Shown piece by piece: positions 1-5,750 of a stretch of DNA of 7,000 nucleotides (position 1 is the first letter of the stretch; each line of letters starts with the position of its first letter). The stretch comes from CAVPRW01 sp046727435 [NCBI: bacterium] (GTDB taxonomy: Bacteria > Tectomicrobia > Entotheonellia > J063): assembly GCA_046727435.1 (NCBI GenBank), contig JBKPCR010000415.1, positions 1 to 7,000 on the forward strand, given 5' to 3'. The notes beneath the pieces were generated by a model that was given only the letters and a program-made list of their open reading frames with translations, ran no database searches and was not told the origin of the DNA. A program made the translations under genes and the position numbers.

Positions 1-386
1 GATCGGCACGGTGTGATCATCTCCCTCCCCGGCGTCCCATTCGAGATGAAGTGGTTGTTTGACCATCGCATCATCCCCTATCTGCGGGAAAAATTCGACC
101 TGCGGGAGATGATCGTCTCGCGTGTTCTGAAGATCGCCGAAGGGAGCTCGCGTATGGCATCCGCGCCCATAGCCAGGCCGATCTGGGGTTGGCGGTGCGC
201 GCCATTCCCGATCCCACGCGGGCGACGCAAAATCTGTCCCCTGGCACGACCTACATGGCGGTGGCCAACGCCAATGGCCTTCACACGCGAGAGTACAACT
301 TTGCCGGCCGTGGTAATCCTGATCTGACGCGCATCAGCATGTACGCCTTGAACCTCGTGCGTCGCACCCTCGAGGGCACTGTATAG
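1..386 (+). pseudogene. cinA: CinA relic, N- and C-domain pieces joined out of frame (left-truncated by window)
   Basis: Reading from base 1 gives the end of the CinA N-terminal (molybdopterin-binding-like) domain: LPGVPFEMKWLF followed by a basic helix and SRVLKIAEG, which matches the family's LPGVPxEM...SRVLKxAGxGES stretch. The similarity then jumps to another frame from about position 141 (ELAYGIRAHSQADLGLAV). This matches the C-terminal nicotinamide-nucleotide amidase domain and continues through TTYMAVANANGLHTREYNF to a stop at 384-386. In intact CinA roughly 200 residues lie between these two blocks, so an internal deletion with a frameshift has joined them. The GxxGPGGGTxExPVGT region that normally follows GLAVTG is also badly altered. 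Family role: cleaving nicotinamide mononucleotide in pyridine nucleotide salvage. No activity is expected here. The start lies outside the window. The family call is firm; the exact size of the deletion is inferred. Confidence 0.75.
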
Positions 387-431
387 CCCCATTCTCTCCT
401 GCGAGAGCAGCAGATCGATACCTGCACGGCA

Positions 432-740
432 GAGCTCTTGAAGTGGGCCAAGGCCGATCTGGTGATCTGAGATACACACACGCTGTCGATGGCGCCGGCG
501 CGCGATTCGATTAGGAACATCGTCTATAATGCACAGGCTGACGACGTGGACACGGTTATCATCGATCGGCAGATAGTGAGGCGGGACCCACAGATTCCAG
601 GCGTCGACATTGGCCAGCTGACTCGCACCCTCCAGGTCGCTGGCGAGCGCACGTGGGCCCGAATGCAAGATGTGGATCGCATTGGACGCGACGCCGATGG
701 CCTCTCTCCCAAACTCTATGCCGCCTTTCCCGAGTGCTGA
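432..740 (+). pseudogene. C-terminal relic of a TrzA/SsnA/MTA-deaminase-like amidohydrolase, with in-frame stop
   Basis: One frame reads AKADLVI, then TGA at 468-470, then DTHTLSMAPARDSIRNIVYNA...DVDTVIIDRQIVRRD...PGVD and on to WARMQDVDRIGRDADGLSP, stopping at 738-740. This is the typical tail of metal-dependent chlorohydrolases and amidohydrolases (cytosine, guanine and 5'-methylthioadenosine deaminase relatives). In these, GKxADLVVxD, a PxxDPxRNxVYxA block and the DVxxVxVDGRxVxxDGxV strands close the beta-sandwich domain. The catalytic TIM barrel with its HxH metal site is absent upstream, where the CinA relic lies instead. The stop interrupts the most conserved strand. An ATG at 489 could still open an 83-codon frame, but it would encode only the tail of the sandwich domain, so I call a relic. 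Substrate cannot be inferred. Confidence 0.65.
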
Positions 741-1059
741 AACACCTCATTGGTTACGCATCCGCGGGAAGCTAAAGCCCATGATACAGCACCATGCGGA
801 TCGCCCGCACGCTGTTACGAAGATTCCTGCCATCGACATCATCGGGCTGAGGAAGATGGTGATGTCTAGCCACCGTCCAGCAAACTCCTTTGCTCCGAAT
901 AAATCCTAGTCGAAGGTCGGGCCAAAGCGCCTCTCGTATTTCTTCGTGTAAAAGCACTCGGCGAGTTGCTCCCATCTCCCTGGGCGGCCCCTCATCGGGG
1001 CCTTCGCACCTGATGCACGAAGCCCAGTCCGTCGGGTCTATCAGACCCCGGTGTGCGTC
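741..1059. other. Gene-poor stretch with a possible broken minus-strand frame
   Basis: No intact gene is recognisable. On the minus strand one frame starting at ATG 993-995 runs 83 codons to a stop at 747-749, with a single internal TAG at 906-908. It reads FYTKKYERRFGPTFD before the stop and FGAKEFAGRWLDITIFLS afterwards, then a hydrophobic stretch that could be a membrane segment. I do not recognise the family and there is no convincing ribosome binding site. A second minus frame (772-975, 67 codons) overlaps it. Two small hairpins lie at the right side (986-1002 and 1034-1048). Confidence 0.3.
1034..1048 (-). terminator. Possible hairpin end of the minus-strand TPR cluster
   Basis: GGGTCT (1034-1039) and AGACCC (1043-1048) form a perfect 6-bp stem with a 3-base loop. 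It lies 11 bases beyond the stop codon of the TPR gene. A second perfect stem, GGCCCC/GGGGCC, follows at 986-1002. No U-tract follows either hairpin on the minus strand, so this is not a classical Rho-independent terminator. The assignment rests on position only. Confidence 0.3.
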
Positions 1060-1371
1060 TCAAGACGGTGTGCTAGCAGACGCTGCGGCGTGCGCCGCGT
1101 GTTGGCGTCGCTCGACTTCGGCCAGCCGGTCGGCGACATGGGGCCGCTTCGGATCCAACTCGCGCGCCCGCTGAAAGGCCGCGACCGCTTCGGCAAACTT
1201 CCCCTCCGCTAGATACGTGTTCCCGTGTGTAAACGCCTCAAACGATAAGGTCTCTGGGCGAGCCTCCTCTGATATAGCTAGCTCGCTTGGCGTCTGCCAG
1301 CGGCTCCGGCGTCTCCAGACGATCCACCCTGCGCCCACGACGATGGCTACCACGACGATGACGCTAACCAT
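1060..1371 (-). CDS. Small membrane-anchored single-TPR protein
   Basis: A 103-aa protein. Residues 2-19 (VSVIVVVAIVVGAGWIVW) form one hydrophobic membrane segment followed by RRRSR, which by the positive-inside rule suggests an uncleaved N-terminal anchor with the rest in the cytoplasm. Residues 44-77 form one tetratricopeptide repeat: the spacing of AFTHGNTYLAEGKFAEAVAAF...ARELDP matches the TPR consensus (L/G/Y in helix A, A/F/A in helix B, closing P). The tail is an alanine-rich helix with a polar end. TPR units bind peptides of partner proteins, but one repeat alone gives no specific role. The start ATG (1369-1371) has GGGAGGGG seven bases upstream. It is the third intact gene of the minus-strand cluster, 46 bases after the 67-aa gene. 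Partner and function are unknown. Confidence 0.75.
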   Translation of the reverse strand: MVSVIVVVAIVVGAGWIVWRRRSRWQTPSELAISEEARPETLSFEAFTHGNTYLAEGKFAEAVAAFQRARELDPKRPHVADRLAEVERRQHAAHAAASASTPS

Positions 1372-1417
1372 GTTATCCCCTCCCGTTACCTCAGTCCTGC
1401 AGCCAGCGATGTTAGCC

Positions 1418-1621
1418 TCAGGCCGAAGCGTCGGTCCGTCGCTTCATCACAAACGGCGTCCGGCGCCGGTTGCCCCCGGGGTGTGGGACCTGCTGGCGGA
1501 CCCACCCTTCAACCTTCTGTTGCAGCAGTGCCAGTTCCTCTGCCGTAAACTCATCGATGCCACGAATCCCGTAGCGGCTGCGTTCCTCTGCCGTCCAGTA
1601 GTGCTTGATGATCGGGTTCAT
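1418..1621 (-). CDS. Hypothetical 67-aa protein
   Basis: I do not recognise the family. The start ATG (1619-1621) is preceded by CAGGAGGCCGT, a near-perfect ribosome binding site, which is the main reason to treat this frame as real. The protein starts MNPIIKHYWTAEERSRYGIRG, followed by an acidic helix-forming stretch (DEFTAEELALLQQKVEGWV, about residues 23-41). It ends in a proline/glycine break and a basic tail (NRRRTPF, MKRR). There is no signal peptide, membrane segment or cysteine. The charge pattern, acidic helix then basic tail, resembles small nucleic-acid- or protein-binding adaptors, but that is only a physical description. It lies between the RHH gene and the TPR gene on the same strand and is probably co-transcribed with them. 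Confidence 0.6.
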   Translation of the reverse strand: MNPIIKHYWTAEERSRYGIRGIDEFTAEELALLQQKVEGWVRQQVPHPGGNRRRTPFVMKRRTDASA

Positions 1622-1753
1622 ACGGCCTCCTGTGGGTGGTCTGCGGGCGCAGCAAAAAGCGATGTCCGCTGCCCCGATGGCCTGTGGAGCGGCCCTGACG
1701 AGACCGCGGCGGTCTGTCGCACACGGGCGCTGGGCAGCGGTTTACGAGGGTTT

Positions 1754-1943
1754 TCATGATCGGCTGGTCTGGGGCACAAGCCTGGCCCTAGTGGCGCGGG
1801 GTCCCTTAGAACTAGGCTCCACCTCGAACTCGACCACCCTCCCGACTTTTCTCGACGCAGGCAGGGTCTTTCGCCGGCCGGCCAGAAGCGCGATGCATGT
1901 CCCCAGGCGTGACGCAAACGTTGGCGCCTTCGGCGCGCAGTTG
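1754..1943 (-). pseudogene. Cold-shock-domain (CspA-like) relic
   Basis: Directly after the RHH stop codon the same minus frame reads QLRAEGANVCVTPGDMHRASG. This resembles the middle of a cold-shock domain (xxEGxDVFVHxSDMHRAG, the RNP2 strand). Similarity then passes to another frame: KTLPASRKVGRVVEFEVEPS followed by SKGPRATRARLVP, which matches the C-terminal strands (L..G..VEFEVE...KGPxAxxVxL). The N-terminal RNP1 strand (KWFNxxKGFGFI) is missing and the VFVH core is degraded to VCVT. At least one frameshift is needed, so no functional protein is expected. Cold-shock domains bind single-stranded RNA and DNA. The call rests on motif recognition by eye over about 60 residues in two frames. 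Confidence 0.45.
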
Positions 1944-2144
1944 TCATGCACGCTTGAGGCGTTTGAGCAGGAGATCGATGGCCTCGCGGACCAACTCGGC
2001 CCGGCTGGTATGCTCCGCATCCGCCAGTTGATCCAGCGCAGCCAACTGGCTCTTCCGCAGATGCACACTCACTGTGACTAAGGGGTCCTCCTCCCACCCC
2101 TGTTTCCGCGGGCGTCCCCCTCGAGGCATGCGCTCAACCGCCAT
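1944..2144 (-). CDS. Ribbon-helix-helix (CopG/Arc-type) DNA-binding protein with AT-hook-like N-terminus
   Basis: A 66-aa protein. Residues about 22-28 (VTVSVHL) form the beta strand that inserts into the DNA major groove as a dimer. Residues about 31-43 (SQLAALDQLADAE) form helix A, and residues 47-63 (SRAELVREAIDLLLKRL) form helix B with the usual SRAELVREAI signature. The strand follows a basic, glycine/proline-rich arm, RGGRPRKQG, resembling an AT-hook core (GRP flanked by basic residues). The start ATG has GGAGGG nine bases upstream. It is the first gene after a strong minus-strand promoter at 2257-2285, which contains an inverted repeat that could be its own operator. Such proteins are often antitoxins or autoregulators. 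No toxin gene follows; the next sequence is a cold-shock relic, so a toxin-antitoxin role is not supported. Confidence 0.8.
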   Translation of the reverse strand: MAVERMPRGGRPRKQGWEEDPLVTVSVHLRKSQLAALDQLADAEHTSRAELVREAIDLLLKRLKRA

Positions 2145-2256
2145 TCCCTATCCCTCCTGTCCGTTGTGAGTCGATCTCCCGATCGACATGCCGTCACAGC
2201 TTCTATCGTTCACGTCCAGAGGCGTTCGTCCTCGGGGGTCGTCCGAATCGTCGTGT
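2145..2256 (-). other. Leader region between the minus-strand promoter and the RHH gene
   Basis: About 105 bases lie between the predicted transcription start (about 2250) and the RHH start codon. No gene, riboswitch or convincing stem-loop was recognised. The stretch is GC-rich, unlike the adjoining AT-rich promoter island. Confidence 0.4.
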
Positions 2257-2285
2257 AGTATAGCCCCATTCTAAGAATATATCAA
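2257..2285 (-). promoter_or_regulatory. Sigma-70-type promoter for the RHH/67-aa/TPR cluster
   Basis: On the minus strand TTGATA (2280-2285) and TATACT (2257-2262) are separated by exactly 17 bases, close to the sigma-70 consensus. The upstream side is extremely AT-rich, as expected for an UP element. AATATAT (2276-2282) and ATATATT (2287-2293) form an inverted repeat straddling the -35 hexamer, a plausible operator for the RHH protein encoded downstream. The -35 end abuts the last recognisable bases of the ISL3 relic, so the promoter sits at that boundary. Confidence 0.7.
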
Positions 2286-2292
2286 TATATAT

Positions 2293-3872
2293 TTATCTAT
2301 TGATTAATTGCACTGCCCTCAGACCAGCTGGAGCGACCGCAGACGGATGAGACCGAGAACGCAAGAGATGCGGCGGGAGGCAAGGGGCTGTAGTTGGCGA
2401 ACCGTCATCGACATCCTGGACCGTCGTTTGTTGGGGATGCCGCTGGCGAACAAGCTGGGCAAAATCCTGGCCGAGCTCCATCGCTTCGGCCACTTCGGCA
2501 TGCTGCGCGCGCAACTGGGCGAGCGGCGGTGCCTCGTCCTCGTCGCGCGTCTCCTTCCGCCGCAGGACCAGGCAGGCCGCACGGCGCGCGGTGAGGAGTT
2601 GGTGCTCGGGCTCAGCCACGCTCGGGAGGAGATGCCGAGGTGGTCGGGGCCAAGGCGTCTGGCCCTGCGCCTGGCGCAAGCGCTGGGCCTAGCGGGCGAC
2701 CGTCGCATAGCTCCCGGGATCGCCACGCCGTTGGATCTCTCCACCCAGGCGCAACGCATCACGGCAGCCGTCGTTCCACCGTTCCAGGAGGTGGGCTCTA
2801 TCTGGATCGAGGACACTCCGACCACGGTCCCTGCGGCGCGTCCGCTCTGGCAAGGTGTCCGTGCGGAGATAGCGAGACACCGTATTTTTGCCGATGCGAG
2901 ATGGGTGGCAATCGCATGGCCAGGCCACCCTTGGTCCCGCAACACCCACACCTGCTGATGGAGGGCGACCCGTCATGCCCCGCGCTGAGTGGCCTTGGAC
3001 TGGGCCGTCATCGGAGCGGGAGGTGGGGGAATGGCGACGGCAACGATGCCGTCAGCCAGGGGCACCCCCTGACGGCATATGGTGTCATTGAAGGCCGCGA
3101 GCGCCTTGTGATGCATATGGAACACATGTTCGAGGGCGTCCAGGAGATTCTGTAGCAGGTGAAACCGGTCGGCAATCTGAGTGGCCTCTGGCGCACCGTG
3201 GCGGGCCCCGTCGGCATCGGCTTTCGCCCGATCGCGAGCGATGATCTCCACCCCCGGATGCGCTCGGAGCCACTGGGCCAAGGTGTCTGCCTCCCGATCG
3301 GGCAACAAGGCCACCGGCTGCCGACGTTCCCGGTCAATCAGCACCGTGCCATAGGTCTGGCGTTTACGGAACGCGAAATCGTCCACGCCCAAGACCTGCG
3401 GCGTGCTGCCGCACGGGAGTGGCAGGCGACGGACCACACGCAGGAGCGTCTGACGGCTGATCATGAGGCCCAAGCGTCGACTCAGACGGGCGCCGGCTGC
3501 CCCGCCCAGCGCCAGACCGCTGGTGATCAACCACCTGGCCAGGCACTGCGGCCGCCGGGCCCAAGGTGCCACCACGTCAGGGAGCCGTTCTGTAAAGAGC
3601 CGGCGGCGGGACTGCACCTTGCCACAGATAAACTTGCGGACGCGGAGCTGCCAGCGGACGCGGGCGGGTCCCCAAGGTAGATCGGCCAGCATGCGCTCGT
3701 AGCGGCTGTGGATACGACGGGCGAAGATGGCGCAGACCGGACAGGGCACGACCCCTTGTGTTGAGATTACGTGCAGGGTCAGCAGCGTCGCGGCGTCGTC
3801 CAGGTACCAAGATTCGAGCAGCAGTAAGGTGGTATCAGGTAAGACGCGCGAAAATACAGTCGTAGCCTCCAT
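2293..3872 (-). pseudogene. ISL3-family transposase, broken by several frameshifts and lacking its C-terminus
   Basis: The intact N-terminal frame (2973-3872, 299 codons) shows the ISL3 plan: zinc-binding CPVC (44-47), [28 protein letters not shown] (first catalytic Asp at 164-165), [38 protein letters not shown] (second Asp at 214) and [11 protein letters not shown]. After residue 299 homology continues in other minus frames. These are a helix-turn-helix segment (VLRDQGWPGHAIATH near 2945, then IGKNTVSRYLR in the next frame), LLERWNDGCRDALRL and SYATVAR. The third frame gives LTARRAACLVLRRKE and AQHAEVAEAMELGQDFAQLV near 2440-2530. At least three frameshifts are needed. The catalytic Glu region (normally WSNGxxEGxxNRLK) is reduced to a trace near 2305-2330, and nothing of the family follows. 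The second cysteine pair is reduced to C83, with serine at 88. No activity is expected. Confidence 0.85.
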
Positions 3873-3942
3873 AGATAAGAAAGAGCCAAGCTTGCCTGTA
3901 CATAGACATCAATGATTTACAGACGCCAAAGGTCTCGATAAA

Positions 3943-3961
3943 GCAAAGTTGCGACAGAACC
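3943..3961 (-). repeat. Putative IS terminal repeat, matched at 5224-5242
   Basis: GCAAAGTTGCGACAGAACC here and GCAAACTTGCGACAAAACC at 5224-5242 agree at 17 of 19 positions in the same orientation. Here the outer part of the second palindrome arm is absent. This supports reading the 13-bp core TTGCGACARAACC as a transposon end and not only as a local hairpin. Confidence 0.5.
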
Positions 3962-3973
3962 ACAAAAAACAGC

Positions 3974-5089
3974 CTATCCCCCACCTTGCTCCACTGGTAC
4001 CGCGGCAATGGCCGCACGCAACCGCGGCACGACCTCCTGGCTCACGCGTCTGCACTCCTCCACGTGGGGGAACCCTGACAGGATGAACTCATCGATGCCT
4101 AGACGCCAGTAGGCGAGGAGTTCGTCTGTCACCTGCTGCGGCGTGCCGACAATAGCGGTCCCGCAGTTGACCCGGACCGTGGACAGGCCATTCCAGAGAT
4201 GGGCGCCGATACGATGCTGGGCCACACGTCTCGCCTGGGCCTGCGGTCCCACCATCGGCGTGCCGACCATCACGGCCTGGCGCTGCTGCACGACGTGTGG
4301 ATCGGCATGGGCGATCAGGCTTTCAGCCGCGGCCCAGGCGGCGTCCGGGTCGTCGCGGACCACCAGGTGGGTCCGCAAACCAACAGTGACCGTGCGACCA
4401 CAGGCCTGGGCCTGAGCCGTGACCCGCGCCATCCGCACGGCGATCTGCTCTAGTGGCTCAATCCACATCAAGTACACCTCAGCGAGCCGCGCCGCGAGAG
4501 ACTCGGCACGCGGCGAGGCACCCCCCTGATAGACACGCGGTGTGCCCATGGGTGGAGGGGAACAGCGGGCGCCGCGCAGGGTGATGTAGGTCCCGTGGAA
4601 ATCGGTCAGCTCTCCCGTCCACAGGGCCCGACAGGCCCGGATCAGCTCCTCGGCCTGCTCATAGCGCCCAGCATGGTCGATCTCCACTCCCAAACGTTCG
4701 AAGTCTCCCGGAATCCCACCAGGCACAAGGTTAATATCCACCCGGCCACGGCTAATCTGATCCAGCGTCGCGACCATCTTGGCCAGCAGTCCGGCGGCGA
4801 TGAACCCTGGCCGTATGGCAATAAGGAAGCGAATACGGCTCGTGACCGCTACCAGGGCCGTGGCCATGGTCCAGGTCTCTGCGAGCGGCGCGCCTTCATC
4901 AAAGAGCCCGTTGACAAAGCGGGTGGGGATCAACAGGGAAGAGAATCCCAGCCGCTCCGCCGTCTGCACGATCTCGCGCAAGTACTCAAAGGTCGGGGGT
5001 CGTTCAGCCTGCATGGTGCCTAAGCGAACGCCGTCCCCATCAATAGGAATAAACCAGTCGAACCGCGGTTCTGGACGTGCTGCACCCAT
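3974..5089 (-). CDS. ssuD: SsuD-like FMNH2-dependent alkanesulfonate monooxygenase
   Basis: A complete 371-aa luciferase-like monooxygenase (E. coli SsuD is about 380). SsuD oxygenates alkanesulfonates with FMNH2 and O2, releasing sulfite and an aldehyde in the cytoplasm, for sulfur supply. Features seen: FDWFIPIDGDG near the N-terminus, LLIPT (52-56), FLIAIRPGFIAAGLLAKMVATLDQIS (88-113), GRVDINLVPGG (115-125), PRVYQGGASP (184-193), YLMWIEP (206-212), GLRTHLVVRD (237-246, with the Arg and His of the active site), LWNGLSTVRVNCGTAIVGTP (298-317, conserved Arg306), and SGFPHVEE near the end. The loop after LLIPT lacks the usual Cys (E. coli Cys54), and the SGYPH tyrosine (Tyr331) is Phe340. Substrate may therefore differ from simple alkanesulfonates. 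The ATG at 5087-5089 has CGAGGAG eight bases upstream. No ssuABC transporter or SsuE reductase is adjacent, so it is an orphan. Confidence 0.88.
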   Translation of the reverse strand: MGAARPEPRFDWFIPIDGDGVRLGTMQAERPPTFEYLREIVQTAERLGFSSLLIPTRFVNGLFDEGAPLAETWTMATALVAVTSRIRFLIAIRPGFIAAGLLAKMVATLDQISRGRVDINLVPGGIPGDFERLGVEIDHAGRYEQAEELIRACRALWTGELTDFHGTYITLRGARCSPPPMGTPRVYQGGASPRAESLAARLAEVYLMWIEPLEQIAVRMARVTAQAQACGRTVTVGLRTHLVVRDDPDAAWAAAESLIAHADPHVVQQRQAVMVGTPMVGPQAQARRVAQHRIGAHLWNGLSTVRVNCGTAIVGTPQQVTDELLAYWRLGIDEFILSGFPHVEECRRVSQEVVPRLRAAIAAVPVEQGGG

Positions 5090-5214
5090 AGTACTGGCTC
5101 CTCGTTCCTACGATCACCCACTTCATACGCCGGCATATACCCTCGCATGCTCTCGACCACGGGGGCAAACATCATCAGGACATATTAGGCTTGACGGATG
5201 GTCGGATGATATCA

Positions 5215-5242
5215 GGTTTTGTCGCAAACTTGCGACAAAACC
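5215..5242. repeat. Perfect 28-bp palindrome with IS-end-like arms
   Basis: Two 13-base arms, GGTTTTGTCGCAA and TTGCGACAAAACC, are exact reverse complements separated by AC. The arms match the putative ISL3 end at 3949-3961 (12 of 13 bases). As a transcript it would form a strong hairpin, but no U-tract follows on either strand, so it is unlikely to be a plain terminator. It may be two transposon ends with the interior deleted, a mobile palindrome, or a regulator site 126-153 bases upstream of the ssuD-like start codon. Confidence 0.75.
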
Positions 5243-5470
5243 CCTCCGCCTCACATGGACCTATGGGAAGGAACGTGCGATCACACCTCATTTGGCCTCT
5301 ATCTACTTGTCAGAAAAGAGGTAACGTCGATGGCGCCAGCGGCTTGTATTGACCAAGAACTCCAGGACAACATGCCTGCAATAGCCTAAATTGGCCGTTC
5401 TTGTCCCTCTGGAAGCACACATGAGGTCCTATTCTGGTTTCCTTCCCCTAGGTCCCTCTAGCGGATTCTT

Positions 5471-5519
5471 GCCACCCTTCCTTGCCTGTCCCCGAAGGCA
5501 AATGCGTCAGAATGGTGGC
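5471..5519 (-). other. Nested stem structure downstream of the 63-aa gene
   Basis: An outer stem GCCACC (5471-5476)/GGTGGC (5514-5519) encloses an inner stem TTGCCT (5482-5487)/AGGCAA (5496-5501) with an 8-base loop. It lies about 30 bases past the stop codon of the 63-aa gene, on its transcript. It could be a 3' structure or terminator without a U-tract. Compensatory changes cannot be assessed from one sequence. Confidence 0.3.
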
Positions 5520-5549
5520 TACCGTGATATGGCGGCCGGCCGCCCCGCA

Positions 5550-5741
5550 CTAGCCTAGCGCAGGCTGGGAGGTAAATATCTGATAGTCCTCGACGAGGCT
5601 CCTGCAGGCGTCGTCATCCAGCCGATGGCCCGCCCCGTGCAGATCCGTGAGGGACAGCTCCAGCACCGTGCCCTCCGCAGACTCCACGACGAGGACTAGG
5701 GGCGAGGTTTTGTACACCGCGAGCACTTTGGCAATGGTCAT
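5550..5741 (-). CDS. Hypothetical 63-aa protein
   Basis: I do not recognise the family. I chose ATG 5739-5741 because GGAGG lies nine bases upstream. The in-frame GTG at 5748-5750 is three codons earlier but directly touches that ribosome binding site. The protein starts MTIAKVLAVYKTSPLVLVVESAEGTVLELSL, an alternating hydrophobic pattern suggesting three beta strands of a small barrel or sheet. A helix-like acidic stretch follows (LDDDACRSLVEDYQIF, about residues 40-55). There is no signal peptide or membrane segment. It lies downstream of hsp20 on the same strand, separated by 146 bases and a hairpin, so it is probably read partly or fully on its own. A small stem overlaps its stop codon (5552-5566), followed by a GC palindrome (5531-5544). 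Confidence 0.6.
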   Translation of the reverse strand: MTIAKVLAVYKTSPLVLVVESAEGTVLELSLTDLHGAGHRLDDDACRSLVEDYQIFTSQPALG

Positions 5742-5750
5742 AGGTCGCAC

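Larger units (their letters stand above)
2293..3961 (-). mobile_element. Degenerate ISL3-family insertion sequence
   Basis: The element comprises the broken transposase and an 88-base leader between its start (3872) and a likely terminal inverted repeat at 3949-3961. Read inward on the minus strand, that end is GGTTCTGTCGCAA. It is identified as an end because it lies at the expected distance upstream of the transposase, just 12 bases past the ssuD-like stop codon, and because a 17/19 match occurs again at 5224-5242. The opposite end is lost: coding similarity fades around 2300, at the AT-rich promoter island. No target duplication can be identified. Confidence 0.65.
5090..5549. other. Intergenic region between ssuD-like gene and the 63-aa gene
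   Basis: No recognisable protein. It carries a perfect 28-bp palindrome (5215-5242), a nested double stem (5471-5519), a 14-bp GC palindrome GGCGGCCGGCCGCC (5531-5544) and a 19-codon + strand frame (5330-5389, starting MAPAACIDQELQDNMP) that I could not connect to a family. No convincing promoter for the ssuD-like gene was found. Confidence 0.5.

Noticed and set aside
1217-1759. 180-codon open frame on the + strand
   Set aside because: Antisense to the TPR and 67-aa genes, no ribosome binding site, no recognisable motif.
1618-2097. 159-codon minus-strand frame
   Set aside because: Out-of-frame overlap with the RHH gene; Arg/Pro/Gly-rich composition typical of a shadow frame in GC-rich DNA.
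1944-2144. Toxin-antitoxin pair
   Set aside because: Only an RHH protein is present; no toxin-like gene is adjacent on either side.
2308-2958. 216-codon + strand frame
   Set aside because: Antisense to the transposase relic, whose fragments are clearly homologous on the minus strand.
4779-5324. 181-codon + strand frame overlapping the ssuD-like gene
   Set aside because: Antisense to a well-conserved enzyme gene and with no family motif.
5330-5389. Short + frame MAPAACIDQELQDNMPAIA
   Set aside because: The start of PaaI-like thioesterases came to mind, but the following sequence does not continue the match in any frame.
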